DNA of 64,000 bases from Stromatinia cepivora (lineage: Eukaryota; Ascomycota; Leotiomycetes; Helotiales; Sclerotiniaceae), in contig RCTD01000020.1 of the NCBI GenBank assembly GCA_014898415.1, positions 868,001-932,000 of the forward strand, written 5' to 3'. Of this stretch, positions 11,494 to 23,339 are shown piece by piece. The notes under the pieces were generated by a model, which had not been told where the DNA came from, did no database searches, and saw only the letters and a list, made by a program, of their open reading frames with translations. Within the stretch, counting starts at the first letter, position 1; each line of letters begins with the position of its first letter. Position numbers and translations under genes: made by a program.

Positions 11494-11830
11494 ATGTTGT
11501 ATTGTATGCCTTTTCGTGAAACCATCGATATTGTGTTGTATGCCTTTTCGTGAAACCATCGATATTGTATTGTATGCCTTTTCGTGAAACCATCGATATT
11601 GTATTGTATGCTTTTTCGTAGAACCATCAATATTATATGGTATGCCTTTTCGTAGAATCATTGTAGATCCATCGATATTGTATAGTATGCCTTTTCGTAG
11701 AACCATCGTAGATCCATCGATATTGTGTTGTATGCCTTTTTGTAGAACCATCGATATTGTGTTGTATGCTTTTTCGTAGAACCATCGATATTGTGTTATA
11801 TGCCTTTTCGTAGAATCATCGTAGATCCAT
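11494..11830. repeat. 34-bp minisatellite
   Basis: The unit is TGTATGCCTTTTCGTGAAAC followed by CATCGATATTGTAT, spaced 34 bp (TGCC at 11507, 11541, 11575). Further copies carry GTAGAACC variants and some are longer, with an extra GTAGATCC piece. A 140-residue minus-strand open frame (11491-11913) exists because 34 is not a multiple of three, so the translation cycles through three motifs. It is not called as a gene. Confidence 0.9.
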
Positions 11831-12115
11831 CGAAATCCTTTCAATTCTTTTAATTCCTCTATTCCTAACTCTATAATAATCGGCCGAGCTGAAATTCCAA
11901 TGGAGAATTTCATACAACGATTAAATCCATAATAATTCCTTTAATAATGAAATTATAATGTCTATATCTTCATTTTATAAAGTTCAGCATTTTCATTTTT
12001 TTGAAAACTTTTTCAATATTATTTAAAAACCTTTATATATATATTCATTTTCGATTCATTTTCAATTCGATTTCGGTACGATTTCGATACGATTTCGATA
12101 TGATTTTGATAGATA

Positions 12116-12285
12116 TGTTTTCGATTTGGTATACTTTCGATTTGAATTCGGTATACTTTCGATTTGGTATACTTTCGATTTAGTATACTTTTGATTTGGT
12201 ATACTTTTGATTTGATATACTTTCGATTTGATATACTTTCGATTCGGATTCGGTATACTTTTGATTTGGTATATTTTCTAATATG
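12116..12285. repeat. 17-bp minisatellite
   Basis: The unit TTTCGATTTGGTATACT is repeated with C/T and G/A variants, inside the small LTR element. Confidence 0.88.
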
Positions 12286-12831
12286 ATAAGTAGGGGATAT
12301 TGATGCCTTTTTTTTTTTGGATCGATGTTCTTGTCGATTTTAATGATCCTATAGGTTCGGTAAATAATAAAAAGGGGAGGATTTTAATTTGCTTTTTCTT
12401 TTAAAATTTGAAATATAAAATATATTATATTCATCAATATATCGATTCAAATTTATATCAAAAAATAATGATTCCAATATAAATACTGTTTCGTTTTCAA
12501 TTAATATACTAGTTTTCCAATATGGATCCGATTGTTTATAATTAGTTTTTATTAATAATCCTTTAGAATCATATAAGGATTAATTTCATTTTTTCTTTTG
12601 GAAAAAGCCTAATATTCCATCAAAGGGAAAAGACTTCAAGCATTTCATTAGAATCTTATTTTTGAAAATAGAAATGTAATTAATATTATATATAAATTCG
12701 TTTATTATACTTTTTAAAAATAATATTATTATATTCCTTAACAATAATACCAAAAACTTTATCATCATCATTTATAAATCCATTCATTGTATTTCTCAAA
12801 AATAATACCAAAAACTTCATTATCATCATTT

Positions 12832-12908
12832 CAATTTCAATATCTTCAATTTCAATATCTTCAACTTCAATATCTTCAACTTCAATATTTTCAACTTCAA
12901 TATCTTTA
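12832..12908. repeat. 15-bp minisatellite
   Basis: About five copies of CTTCAATATCTTCAA-type units. On the minus strand this reads as repeated VEDIE pentapeptides, a coding-like pattern that may be accidental. Confidence 0.85.
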
Positions 12909-13179
12909 ACTTTTCCAACAACTTTTATATTCAAATTCTTCATTTTTCTGATAAAATTTCGAAGGTTTTTTATATGTTTTCGTTTTTTCGTTCTTTTGTT
13001 TAAATGATTTATATAATTTAAGAATTCGTTTTCGAATTTTGTAAAATAAAATAAGATTCGATTTATATATTATATTCATATCTTTCAAATATATCTTTTC
13101 AATTCCTTCTTTTTGTTTTTCTTGATTTTCTTGATTCGAAAGTTTTTCGTAGTATTTTGATAGATTTTTCGATAATATT

Positions 13180-13400
13180 CCGAAGGATCTTTGAAGATTC
13201 GTTTTGAAGTCAAATTCGTATATATTTTGAAAGTAAATTTCGAAGGGTTTTCGAAGATTCGTTTTGAGATCAAATTCGTATATATTTTGAAGGTAAATTT
13301 CGAAAGGTTTTCGAAGGTTTTCGATAATATTCCGAAGGGTTTTTGAAGGCTCGTTTCGAGGTTAAATTCATATATGTTTTGAAGGTAAATTTCGAAAGGT
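13180..13400. repeat. About 63-bp imperfect repeats
   Basis: Units contain TCAAATTCGTATATATTTTG and AAATTTCGAAGG, spaced 63 bp apart for the first two, with a third, more diverged copy near 13362. Confidence 0.75.
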
Positions 13401-13474
13401 TCGAATGAATCAAAAAAATAAGATTATTCCCAAAATTAACCAACGAATTGCTTTCAAAGATGAATAAAAAGAAT

Positions 13475-13665
13475 TATGAAAATCACAACAAAGAATCGGT
13501 TAATATTCGAATAACAATAGATTTGGATTTAGAATCAAGATTTTTCATTACTCTTTCTAAATAGTATTGAAGAATTCCCCTCTATATAAATGAAAACTCT
13601 TCAAACTAGCATACAATTCGGCCCGCTTTCGGCTAGCCCTAGTTTCGTAGTTGAGATTCGTAACA
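13475..13665. repeat. Right LTR of the small minisatellite element (191 bp)
   Basis: Same length as the left copy with transitions only. It abuts the second AATTT duplication. Confidence 0.92.
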
Positions 13666-13749
13666 AATTTCTTTATTTTCGATTTTTTTTCTTTGGATCT
13701 TTTGATTCTAGTTTCAATGGATTCTTCTTTCTTCTAAGCAAATCCAGAT

Positions 13750-15500
13750 ATTGTTAATGAAATGCCTCCAACTTTTTAAAGCAATTAAAATTTGTTTTTA
13801 ATTCCTATGAATTTTCGGTATATAAATAATCTAACTATTTAATTAAATATTTGATTATACTTCTGATATATTTACAATCTAGTATTGTTTCGATATTATA
13901 TATAACATTCAGATTGATTGATTCCATTTCCATTAATAATGTATTCGGTGTTCCTGATAGTATTAATTCGAATAAGAATATATAGAATATTAGATAGATA
14001 TTTATTATATCTAATAATTTTAATTGATAATTAATGGTTCTTATTACTTTATCAATTTTAAATAATTCTAGTTTCCTATAATCGAGTTTATTGCTTGGTT
14101 TTTTGGTTTCAATATTTCATTGTAGTAGATAAACTTTATCCTTTTTTTTAAATATAAATTCTATATTATATTTTATATTATAATAAATTGCTATTCTGGA
14201 TAATATAAATCTTAGATCAAAAGTAAACTGCTTCTATAAATCCTTTAATTGTTTGATTTGTATTATTACTAATTCGGTATTAATTTCCTATAATATTGAT
14301 ATTTGATATATTTTAGAATTGAACCCAAAATTAGTATATACTAATATGATCTTTGTGGTTTCTATTTCCGATATATTATATATAAATTGTATTATAGATA
14401 ATAATTCTATTCAATTATTCTATCGATAATTTATATAATATCTAAAATATACTTTTATTATCTGATTGATCCTTTTTATTTGATCATCTATTTATGAATA
14501 GAAAATTATCAATAGCTTTCTTTTAATACCCATTAATATTAATAAGGTAATCCAGAATTTCGAAATAAAAAATTTGTTTCTATCCGAGATTATCTCATTT
14601 GATATTTTATATATACTTATTATAAGCGTTCTTAGTTTATCAATTGATATTGAATAAATTGAAGTATATATAAATATTTTGTTTTCCTTTAATGTTATTT
14701 TGTAATTCTATAGTTTGTATTTTGATAAAACCTTATAATTCTTTGGTTCTTTAAAAATATATTTATATTTCTTGTATTATTCTGGTATTATAGGCTTTTT
14801 TGCCTTGATTGCGATTTTGTGTTATATCGTTGATTTTTATATTTATAAAAAAGATATACTGTCCTTCACTTTTAATAAAGGACTCTGGATTAGGTATCCT
14901 ATATCGCCGATATTGTTCGTATTCAATTCTCCTTAGTGTATATTATATTTCGCAGATATCTTGAATATATCATTGTAATCGTTTTTACATTAATCAAATG
15001 TTATTATCTTTTGTGATCAATCTATTCTAGGGTTGTATATTTTTAATTATAGTATCCTTAAAATGATTTATTGTTGGTTTAATAGTATAATATTAAATTA
15101 TATAATCTCCGAATATTGGATTATATTCATTTGTATTAATCGTATTTTTTAAGAAACAATCTTATCAGATCTTATTAGCTATTTGTCAATTAATTGTAAT
15201 TAATAAAGTTCTTGTTTCTTTTAAAATGGAATTCCTAAATACTTTATAGCTTCTAATACAATAAAATTCCCTATAACCCCTGAATCTATTATAATTGATT
15301 ATATTTGTCCATTTATCTTGACTCTATAATATATCTATCCTATTTATCCTATAATATTCAATTATAATATAATTTATTCGTTTTTATAATCCTGGATGAT
15401 TTCATCGGCAAATATTATATATCATGATTCTTCTTTTTTTAAATAAATTATATTTATCTTTAATCTAGTTTTATTATCAAATAAATCTCTTTATAGAATA
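13750..15500 (-). pseudogene. Gypsy-1 pol remnant: protease, RT start, integrase, chromodomain
   Basis: Reading leftward: IIDSGVIGNF...KYLGI (about 15290-15230) is the retropepsin active site. KEYKKYKYIFKEPKNY (about 14780-14690) is the start of a gypsy RT with its proline-rich entry. EIISDRNKFFISKFW (about 14590-14550) is integrase around the second catalytic Asp, followed by IDDQIKRINQ and YNISEIETTK. The chromodomain near 13930-13750 reads YNIETILDCKY...KYLIK, then a stop where Trp is expected (TGG to TAG), then ENSWELEINFNC. RT motifs (YVDD), RNase H and the first half of integrase are missing between 14690 and 14590. Chromodomains target integration to heterochromatin. Many stops are of CAA/CAG/TGG origin. 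Confidence 0.75.
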
Positions 15501-15997
15501 TATCAATAGTTCTCTTAGATTATTTTCATTATTATATCTATAATTAATAATGATAATATAATCTGAATTTAAATATAATATTCGTTTCCGATTTATTTAT
15601 ATAAAAACAAATTCTGGTTTTCATTCTATTCGGATATATATTAATAGAATATTTTCTATAACTTTCTTTGTTCTGATTATTAAAAATATTCTCTATTGAT
15701 TCTTTTTATAAATGAAATATTGATGATAATTTCAAATTATAGAATTCGGTATTGATCGATATACTGAACTTTGTAAGATTCTCTTTCTTCAATGTTTATT
15801 ATATTGAAATCCTTATTGATAATTCCTTCATTTATATCTTCAAACTTTCAGATACAATGATTCCATTGATCAATTTCTCGAATAGATTATAATTTTCTTA
15901 ATTATAGATCTCTATTTATTTATAAAAGGTTCTTTACCTTTTCTTCTCCTAATTTTTTTTTGTAAATTGATAATGATATAATTAATTTCGTAATATT

Positions 15998-18900
15998 TGT
16001 TAACTTTTGGTGCAGGAAGTAGTAGTATTGTTGATTATATAAGTTGAACTAAAGATCTATAATTCTAATAAAAGTAGAATTGAAATTATCCCCAAATATG
16101 ATCTATATATTATTATAATCTCGTGATCTCAATTCTAATTCTATAATAATTTCATTTTCAATACTCCTCCATTAAGGATATCCTATTCGATCCTTTTAGA
16201 TTATTAATCCTAACATTTTCTTGAATCTTTCGAAAATAATCTTTGTATAAAGCTTTGTTATTCCGTTAATAATTATATTATATATATTGATATAATTAAT
16301 GGCGATTTTCTTCTTTTCTATCAAATCTTTAATAAAATGATAATTGATATCTATATATTTGGATTATTTATATAAATATAAATTTTTGATTAAAATTAAA
16401 GTACCTTGATTGTTATCAAGTATTTGAACTATATTTCCGTTCTTTTTAATATAATTTGATTTGAATAGATCTTTGAATATTTATATAATTTATTTTTCTT
16501 ATTTGATGAATATTATTATTATAATATATTCTGATTTTGTATTAAAGATAATTATAGATATTTGTTTTTTGTTAATCTACAATATAAGGTCTTTATAGAA
16601 TATCATAACTCTTTTTGAAATACTTTTTCAATTATATTTATTATTAATCCAATCTACATTTATATATATTTTTATTATATTATCAAATATATTATATTCT
16701 TTGTAGATATCAGATTATACTCTTTTTGATCCGAACCATAGCTTTTATTTGATTGTTGATTATAAATATTATATCAGATTCTTCAAAGCTATAATATAAT
16801 ATTTTATTGATTTTGCTATAAATTATAAAAGTCTTTCAATTGAGAATACTATATTTGATCGAATATATATTATTGAATGAATTATACTTCTTATTTGTTA
16901 TTAATATTCGTTTATATTTATTAGTTCATTGTTATCAATTGTTAATCGAAAATGAGTATAATCCATTATTGATAATTTCTTAATTTGATATTATCCATAT
17001 ATAATATTGTATTTGATTAATATAATATCGAAATATTCTTTTTGATTTATAATTAATATATACACTTTTTTATTACAAATAATTCTAATATTTAAGATCT
17101 TATTAATCTCCTTTAAATTCTTAATATTAAAATAAATTGATAATTTTTCATCGAATCAAATGATTTGCAATAATATATATGATACAATAACAATATCATC
17201 GATATATATTAATAATATTATATCATAATCTTTAAATATATATAGATATAAATCTATTAAATTTTGTACAAAATTTATATCTAAAAGCTTTTTCTTTAAT
17301 AGTAAACTTTAATCCCTTTTAATTTGCTTCAAATTATATAGGCTTTGTAAAACTTATAATATATATCCCTTTTTGATTTTAATATTTTAAAATAATTCGA
17401 AATAGATTTTTTCTTTCAAATACAATTCGGTAAAAATGTTTTTGATATCGAAATATAAGTATTCCAAATTTTCCTTTACAATAATAATTAGGAATAATTT
17501 GAATATATTTAATTTCATTATTAATATAAATATTTCATTGTAATCCTTTCTTAATACCTAATTAAATTCTTGAATTATTAATCTTATCTTGAATTGTTTT
17601 ATTTTGTTATCTTTAATTTTAATTATAAATATTTATTTTATCGAAACCAGATTATTTCTTTTAGAGAATATATATTCTTTTTAAATACTATTTTGAACTA
17701 AAGATATAATTTTCTTTTAAATAGCTTTCTTCTATTTTTTAGAGTATTCTCGATTCGATATTATTTCCTTATAAATTTTTGATATTTTGATTCCTAGAAC
17801 TTTTTTAGTTGAATATATTATACCTTTTGTATTATTTATATTTATCAACAAAATTATGAAATCTGAAACGATTTTGTTTTTGATATAAAAATCCATTTTG
17901 TAAATAATTGGAATTGTAATTATAATATATTCTATACTTTCTTAAGTTTTGATTTATATAAATATCATAATCAATATCCTTATAATTTTGTTTTCCTATT
18001 TTTCTTTAAAATTTTGTTTTATATCTTTTTTCCATTTTCATATTAAATACTTTAAAGATTCATTTTTAAAATCCATTTCATCTTTTTATTCGATCTTAAA
18101 TGATTATAAATTTATTTCGCTTTTTGATTTTATTGAAATAGATTTATCAATAAAATTTAAAACGATCTTAAATTTTGTTTCTAATATAGATTCAGGATTT
18201 ATAGAAATTGATTTTTGGGTTATACCCTTTGAAATAATGGATTCGATATCTAAAGTATCTTTGGAAAAAGATTTTTAATTTGTTTTTTGAATATTATTAT
18301 TTTTATCTTTATTATATATTGATATTAATATATTTAATTTATCTGGTTTCAATTCGACAATTGGAATGCTTAATATAATTATTGAATTCGATATAATATC
18401 TATTAAAGAGAATATTTGGAATAAAGATAATATAGATATTGTATTTAGTATTGAAGATAAAGAAAATATTTTATTTGTTATTGATCTATTACGAAGTTTT
18501 CGATCTGATTTTATATTTTTTGTTCTTTATAGATTTGATTTATAATTTCTTAATTTAAAATCCAAATCTCTTTCTCGATGAGATTCATTTATAATTATTT
18601 TATTTGATCGAAATATATAATCTAATTTTAGAGAATATATTTTGATATATTTATTTATAATTTTTGAATATTCTAGAAATATATTGATTTTCAAAATATT
18701 CTGCAATTTGTTATATCTTTGTTTTTTCAGAATAATCTTGAGATTGATATAAATGTAATATTTGCTTTTCTAGATTTTATATATTTCTATATCTAATATT
18801 ATATTTGTAAAAGCTTTTGTAAAGGATTAATTTATTTTATTTATATTAGAATCAATATTAATATAATTTCTAATATAAATATTGTACTTTACAATTTTGT

Positions 18901-21478
18901 TCTAAAATTCTAATAATAATTTAGTTTCTTTTAATATTATTTTTATATTTATTTTTGCAATCTTTATATTTTGTTTTGCAGATTTGTTTTGATATAAAAA
19001 GGCAATTATTGTAATTTTGGATTGTGTATTTAATGATTATTTATGAATAACTTATAGGAGTTCCGGTATATTGTTAATCTTAATTATAATAATCTTTTTT
19101 CCAATAATTAATTCTATCTCTTTTTTTCAAATTTTCAATATTTGAATTGTATTGTCTTTTTGTTTAAATGATATAATCTAATTTATTTTTGTATAATTGT
19201 TAATAATCAATATGAAATAACGATTCTTTTGAATTGATTTTGGGAATAATTCTATAATATCGAAATGTATAAATTCGAATCTTTTTGATTTATATAGATT
19301 CAATTATTTCGGAATATGATTGATCATTTTAATAAGTATATATATTTTGTAGATATCTAATTCAATTGGAATCTTTATCGATTTAATTATATTGGATACC
19401 TTATATAGATTCTTGATCTTATCTAGATTTAAATAATTGAATCTTCGATATTATAATAGATATCTCTTTTTTTCTTTAAGTATTAATTTATTATCGATAT
19501 TTTTAATACTATCAATTATCTTTGAAGAAAAGCCTTTTTCCTGATTATTTTGATATATATTAAAACAAAAAACTGTATTTTTATATCCTTTGATTATATA
19601 TGAAATCATGTATATCCTATTTTGTATTCTAATATGGATAACTTTCTTATTGTTTTTTTTGAAATATATATAATAAAAGTTGAATTTCCTTTACAATCTT
19701 ATTTTGTAGATTCTTTTTTCTAATAGCAAGTTTACTTTTAGTTTTAGTATATATAATATATTTAAAAATAGTATTTTAGAATTATTTTTGTATATTATAT
19801 CTATTAAACCTTAATGATAATAATATATTACTTTTTTATTAATCTTTATTTTTTGTTTAATAATAGATTTTATTGATTTAAATAATGAAAATTGATTAAA
19901 TATATATAAAGAAATATTTATATTGATATATTATTTGTTAAAAGAAGTTTTATTAATGATTTCTTTTATTAAATTGCAATCTTTTTTTATTATATTTTCA
20001 GTATCGGAGTTTGATTCAGAGATATTATTAATAGGATATATTTGATCTTTTTTATTGAAATAAACCTTTTTCGGATTTAATGATCTTTTTCTTTTTTGAT
20101 AATAAAAATAATTGCAAAAAAGTTTGTTGGTTTGTATTAAATATAAGTAATCTTATATATAATAATCTTCTTTTTGATATAGATCATAAACATTATTTGG
20201 AATCTCGAAATCTGATTTTTAATATCAAAAAGTATATCTAAATCCTTTCACAATTTGTATTAACTTTGATTTATTCTTAAAACGAAATTTTTTAATCTAT
20301 AAATACTTGATCTTATTATCGATACTAAAATTGATTTGGATATTCAATATATCCATTACTTTTTGATAATCGATTAAAAGATTATATATTAAAATCAAAA
20401 ACAAAACAATATTTTGATATACTAATTAATAGCTTTCATTTATAATTCCTAATTTCCTTTTATATTCTTTCAATTTATCCTAAACTTCGATAATAATTAT
20501 ATCGGGATAAATATTGGATTGGAATTTAAAGTTCTGGATTATTGTCATATATATATTGATTATAATTATATTGATTCTAATATATTTTGATTTAAAATAT
20601 CTCCAGAATATATATACTATTAAATATTTATCAATAAAAACTTTATCATTATCATTAAATATTATATAAATATATAATAATATATTCACTTCATCCTTTA
20701 AATATTCCGATTTCAATTCGATATTGTAATATATACAATCATTGATCTTATAAGCAGATATTATATTGGATCCTATAATCTATATATATTTGTTTAATAT
20801 TTGATCAATTATATAAAACTATCCTTTCCCTTTCAATTATATCTTTGTTTATTTGAACTATCATTTATAATTATTTTGATCAAATTTTGAAAAGTTATTT
20901 GATTCTGATATTATAAAGATTTCTTACTATTTAATAAATATCAAAGATAGTCTTCAGATTTTTAAAACAATCTTAAAAAAAAATATACAGCAAATAGATT
21001 CAAAATAATAAAGAAATATAAAAATAAAACAATAAGAAAATTCATAAAATCATATTATAATATATTTTCTTATAACTATACAAACTTGCTCTTCATCTCT
21101 GCTATAATTCTATATCAGCATTATATAGACTGCTCTTTACTTTAACCTATAATATTATAAATTATAAACTATATTATCGTATTTCAACTTTACTTCGATA
21201 ATACTATATAAAAACTCTGATTTTCACTTTATTCCATCCCTACTAGCTATACTAATCCTTTCTCGATTTACTTTGCTTTCTAATTACTATTATACAATCG
21301 AATCTTATAACCTATTAATTTTTGATACAAAAAATAATAGTATTATTAATTATATAGATTAAATTAAGGATCTATAATTCTAATAGAAATAGAATTGAAA
21401 TTATCCCCAAATATAGTCTGTACACCATTGTGGTCTTGTGACCTCAATTCTAATCCTATGATGACCTCATTTCCAACA
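15998..21478 (-). mobile_element. Copia-1b: complete but decayed Ty1/copia element
   Basis: The LTRs 15998-16163 and 21313-21478 are 166 bp each. TSD ATATT is perfect (15993-15997 and 21479-21483). The 5,481-bp element reads on the minus strand: gag fragment 20716-20480, protease-like region near 19740, integrase, a variable linker (about 18540-18000), RT (about 18000-17100) and RNase H down to about 16170. A purine tract (rc AATGGAGGAG) precedes the 3' LTR. It lies in Gypsy-1 between gag and protease. All frames are broken. Confidence 0.95.
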
Positions 21479-21489
21479 ATATTGATTAT

Positions 21490-22485
21490 ATATAATTGTA
21501 ATATAAAAATAATATTAAATTGGCTTTTGCCGAATTTATTCTTAAAATTGCCCTTTTTACCTTTTATTCTCTTACTTTGATAATCTATTATTCGATACCC
21601 TGTTTTTTTATATTCAAAATATAAATTGTTATCTCATTTACATTTCTTTTTCTGATCATTATTCCTATTTGTATAATATATAATATCTAATTCTATAAAA
21701 TCTTTATATCTTTATAAATTATATTATAATCTATTCTTATTCTTATAATAATATTTTTGATTTCGGTTTTCTTGAAGTTTATATAATCTCTAGCTTTATT
21801 TAAATCTATAAAAATAATTATTTGATTTAATAGAATCTTGAATTAGATTATTCAAATCTATATTTGTAATAATTCTTTTTAATTCCAATCTAATCTTTGA
21901 TTCGAATCCTTTATAATAATAATTTATAATAACAATTTCATTCTAATTAATTGTTTTTATATATTTTCGAAATTCTATAGTATATTTCAATATTGAATCT
22001 GTCTATTTGAAATTAAAGATCTTTTTTTCTGTTATTTCTAGTTTATTAGAATTCCCAAAGATTCTACGAATCTCTATTTTAAAATCTTCAAAACTATTAA
22101 AGATTATTCAAATAAATTGTATACAATCTTCATTGTTATATTTGAAATAATCATATAAATATAACTGGATCCATTTAATTACTTCTTCTTTGAAGTATAA
22201 TACAATTTATACATTTTTAGATTCTATAATAATGAATTTATCCTTATTGAATCTAAAATAGATTTCAAATTGCAAAAAGAAAATGTCGAATTCCTATCGA
22301 TTACTTTGATATTTATCTAATAAAGCGATCTTGAATATTTCATTGATAGTAATTTCCTTAAATATATCGATCATTTTGATATCATCAATATTTGCTGTTT
22401 GTATAGATTGATCAATAATGGTATCCCTGAATGCTATAATAACGATTAGTATTGAATCAATATTTGAAACAGAAATAATGCTCAA
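21490..22485 (-). pseudogene. Gypsy-1 gag remnant
   Basis: Minus-strand frame from about 22485. The first 63 residues are open; further on, segments resembling QCELYF, YFKYD, FNSFEDFK and EFRKYI...YYKGFESKIRLELK follow the pattern of the retrotransposon gag domain. A basic KGKKGNFKNKFGK stretch near the Copia-1b insertion point may precede the lost zinc knuckle. Frameshifts and stops are frequent. Confidence 0.6.
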
Positions 22486-22487
22486 AA

Positions 22488-22834
22488 TGTTATAGGAATT
22501 GCTTTTAGGGTTATATAAAAATAGCTAAAGATCTTTCAAGATAATTTAGATTAAACTTCAAATAAGGATTCAATAAGATTAATAATTAATTGCAATTTTC
22601 GTAATTATAATAATGAAACTAATGATTATTCTTGAATACGAAGTTTTACATTATAAAGAAATCCGTTCTTTTATATAGACCTTCCTGTTCTACAGAATCT
22701 ATAATTCTATCCTATTTGGATCCCTTAAATTCTAAACTCCAAAAACTCCTGACTCCTTGGATCCTAAATTCCAAAGACTCCAACGTCCTATTACATGACA
22801 CTTATCACATGATCCAATGTTACCCATCGTAACA
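22488..22834 (-). repeat. Gypsy-1 5' LTR (347 bp)
   Basis: Ends at GTAACA (22829-22834) next to TSD GATAT. The right half keeps many C residues (for example CCTTGGATCC), making it one of the less damaged stretches of the island. Confidence 0.92.
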
Positions 22835-23339
22835 GATATCTAAATCAATTTTAATATTGATAATAAAATCAAGTATTTGTAAATTAAGAAACTTTGTTTT
22901 AAGGATAAATTAAAGTAAATACAAATTGTGAAAAGATTTAAATATATTTTTCGATATCAAAAATCAGATTTCAAGATCTTAAACAATATTTGTGATTTAT
23001 ATTAAAAAAAAAGTTATTATATATAAAATTATTTGTATTTAATATAAACTAATAAACTCCTTTATAATTACTTTTGTTATTAAAAGAAAAAGGGATTATC
23101 GAATCCGAAAAAGATTTATTTCAATAAAAAAGATCAAGTATATTTTATTAATAATATTTCTAAATCAAATTTCGATATTAAGAATATAATAAAGGAAGAT
23201 TACAATTTGACAAAGGAAATTATTAATAAAGCTTTTTCTAACAAATAATATACTAATATAAACGTTTCTTTATATATATCTAATTAATCTTTATTATTCA
23301 GATTAATAAACTTTATTATTAAATAAAAGATAAAGATTG

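Larger units (their letters stand above)
11214..13665. mobile_element. Small non-autonomous LTR element built of minisatellites
   Basis: Two 191-bp direct repeats (11214-11404 and 13475-13665) start TGTGAG/TATGAA and end GTAACA. They are flanked by a perfect TSD AATTT (11209-11213 and 13666-13670), so this is a complete 2,452-bp LTR insertion. The 2,070-bp interior has no protease, RT or integrase. It consists largely of tandem arrays with units of 34, 17, 15 and about 63 bp. Size and structure resemble TRIM-type parasites of LTR retrotransposons. Coding orientation and primer site are unclear. It lies in the 3' part of Gypsy-1. Confidence 0.9.
10305..22834 (-). mobile_element. Gypsy-1: chromodomain Ty3/gypsy element (chromovirus), internally deleted
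   Basis: The LTRs 10305-10651 and 22488-22834 are 347 bp each (TGTTAC ... GTAACA). TSD GATAT is perfect (10300-10304 and 22835-22839), and the uninterrupted target is seen in Copia-1c and 1e. It reads on the minus strand: gag (22485 to about 21490), protease near 15290, the start of RT near 14780-14650, integrase (about 14590-14280) and a chromodomain (about 13930-13750). Nested inside are Copia-1b and the small LTR element at 11214-13665. After removing these it is about 4.6 kb, short for a chromovirus, matching the missing RT/RNase H. Confidence 0.92.

Noticed and set aside
11491..11913. 140-residue minus-strand open frame
   Set aside because: It is produced by a 34-bp minisatellite read in rotating frames; its openness follows from the repeat unit.
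17949..18278. Hydrophobic 109-residue plus-strand frame (similar at 49889)
   Set aside because: It is antisense to the integrase-RT linker of Copia-1b and 1d. The linker is acidic/Ser-rich on the coding strand, which reads as Phe/Ile-rich on the other.
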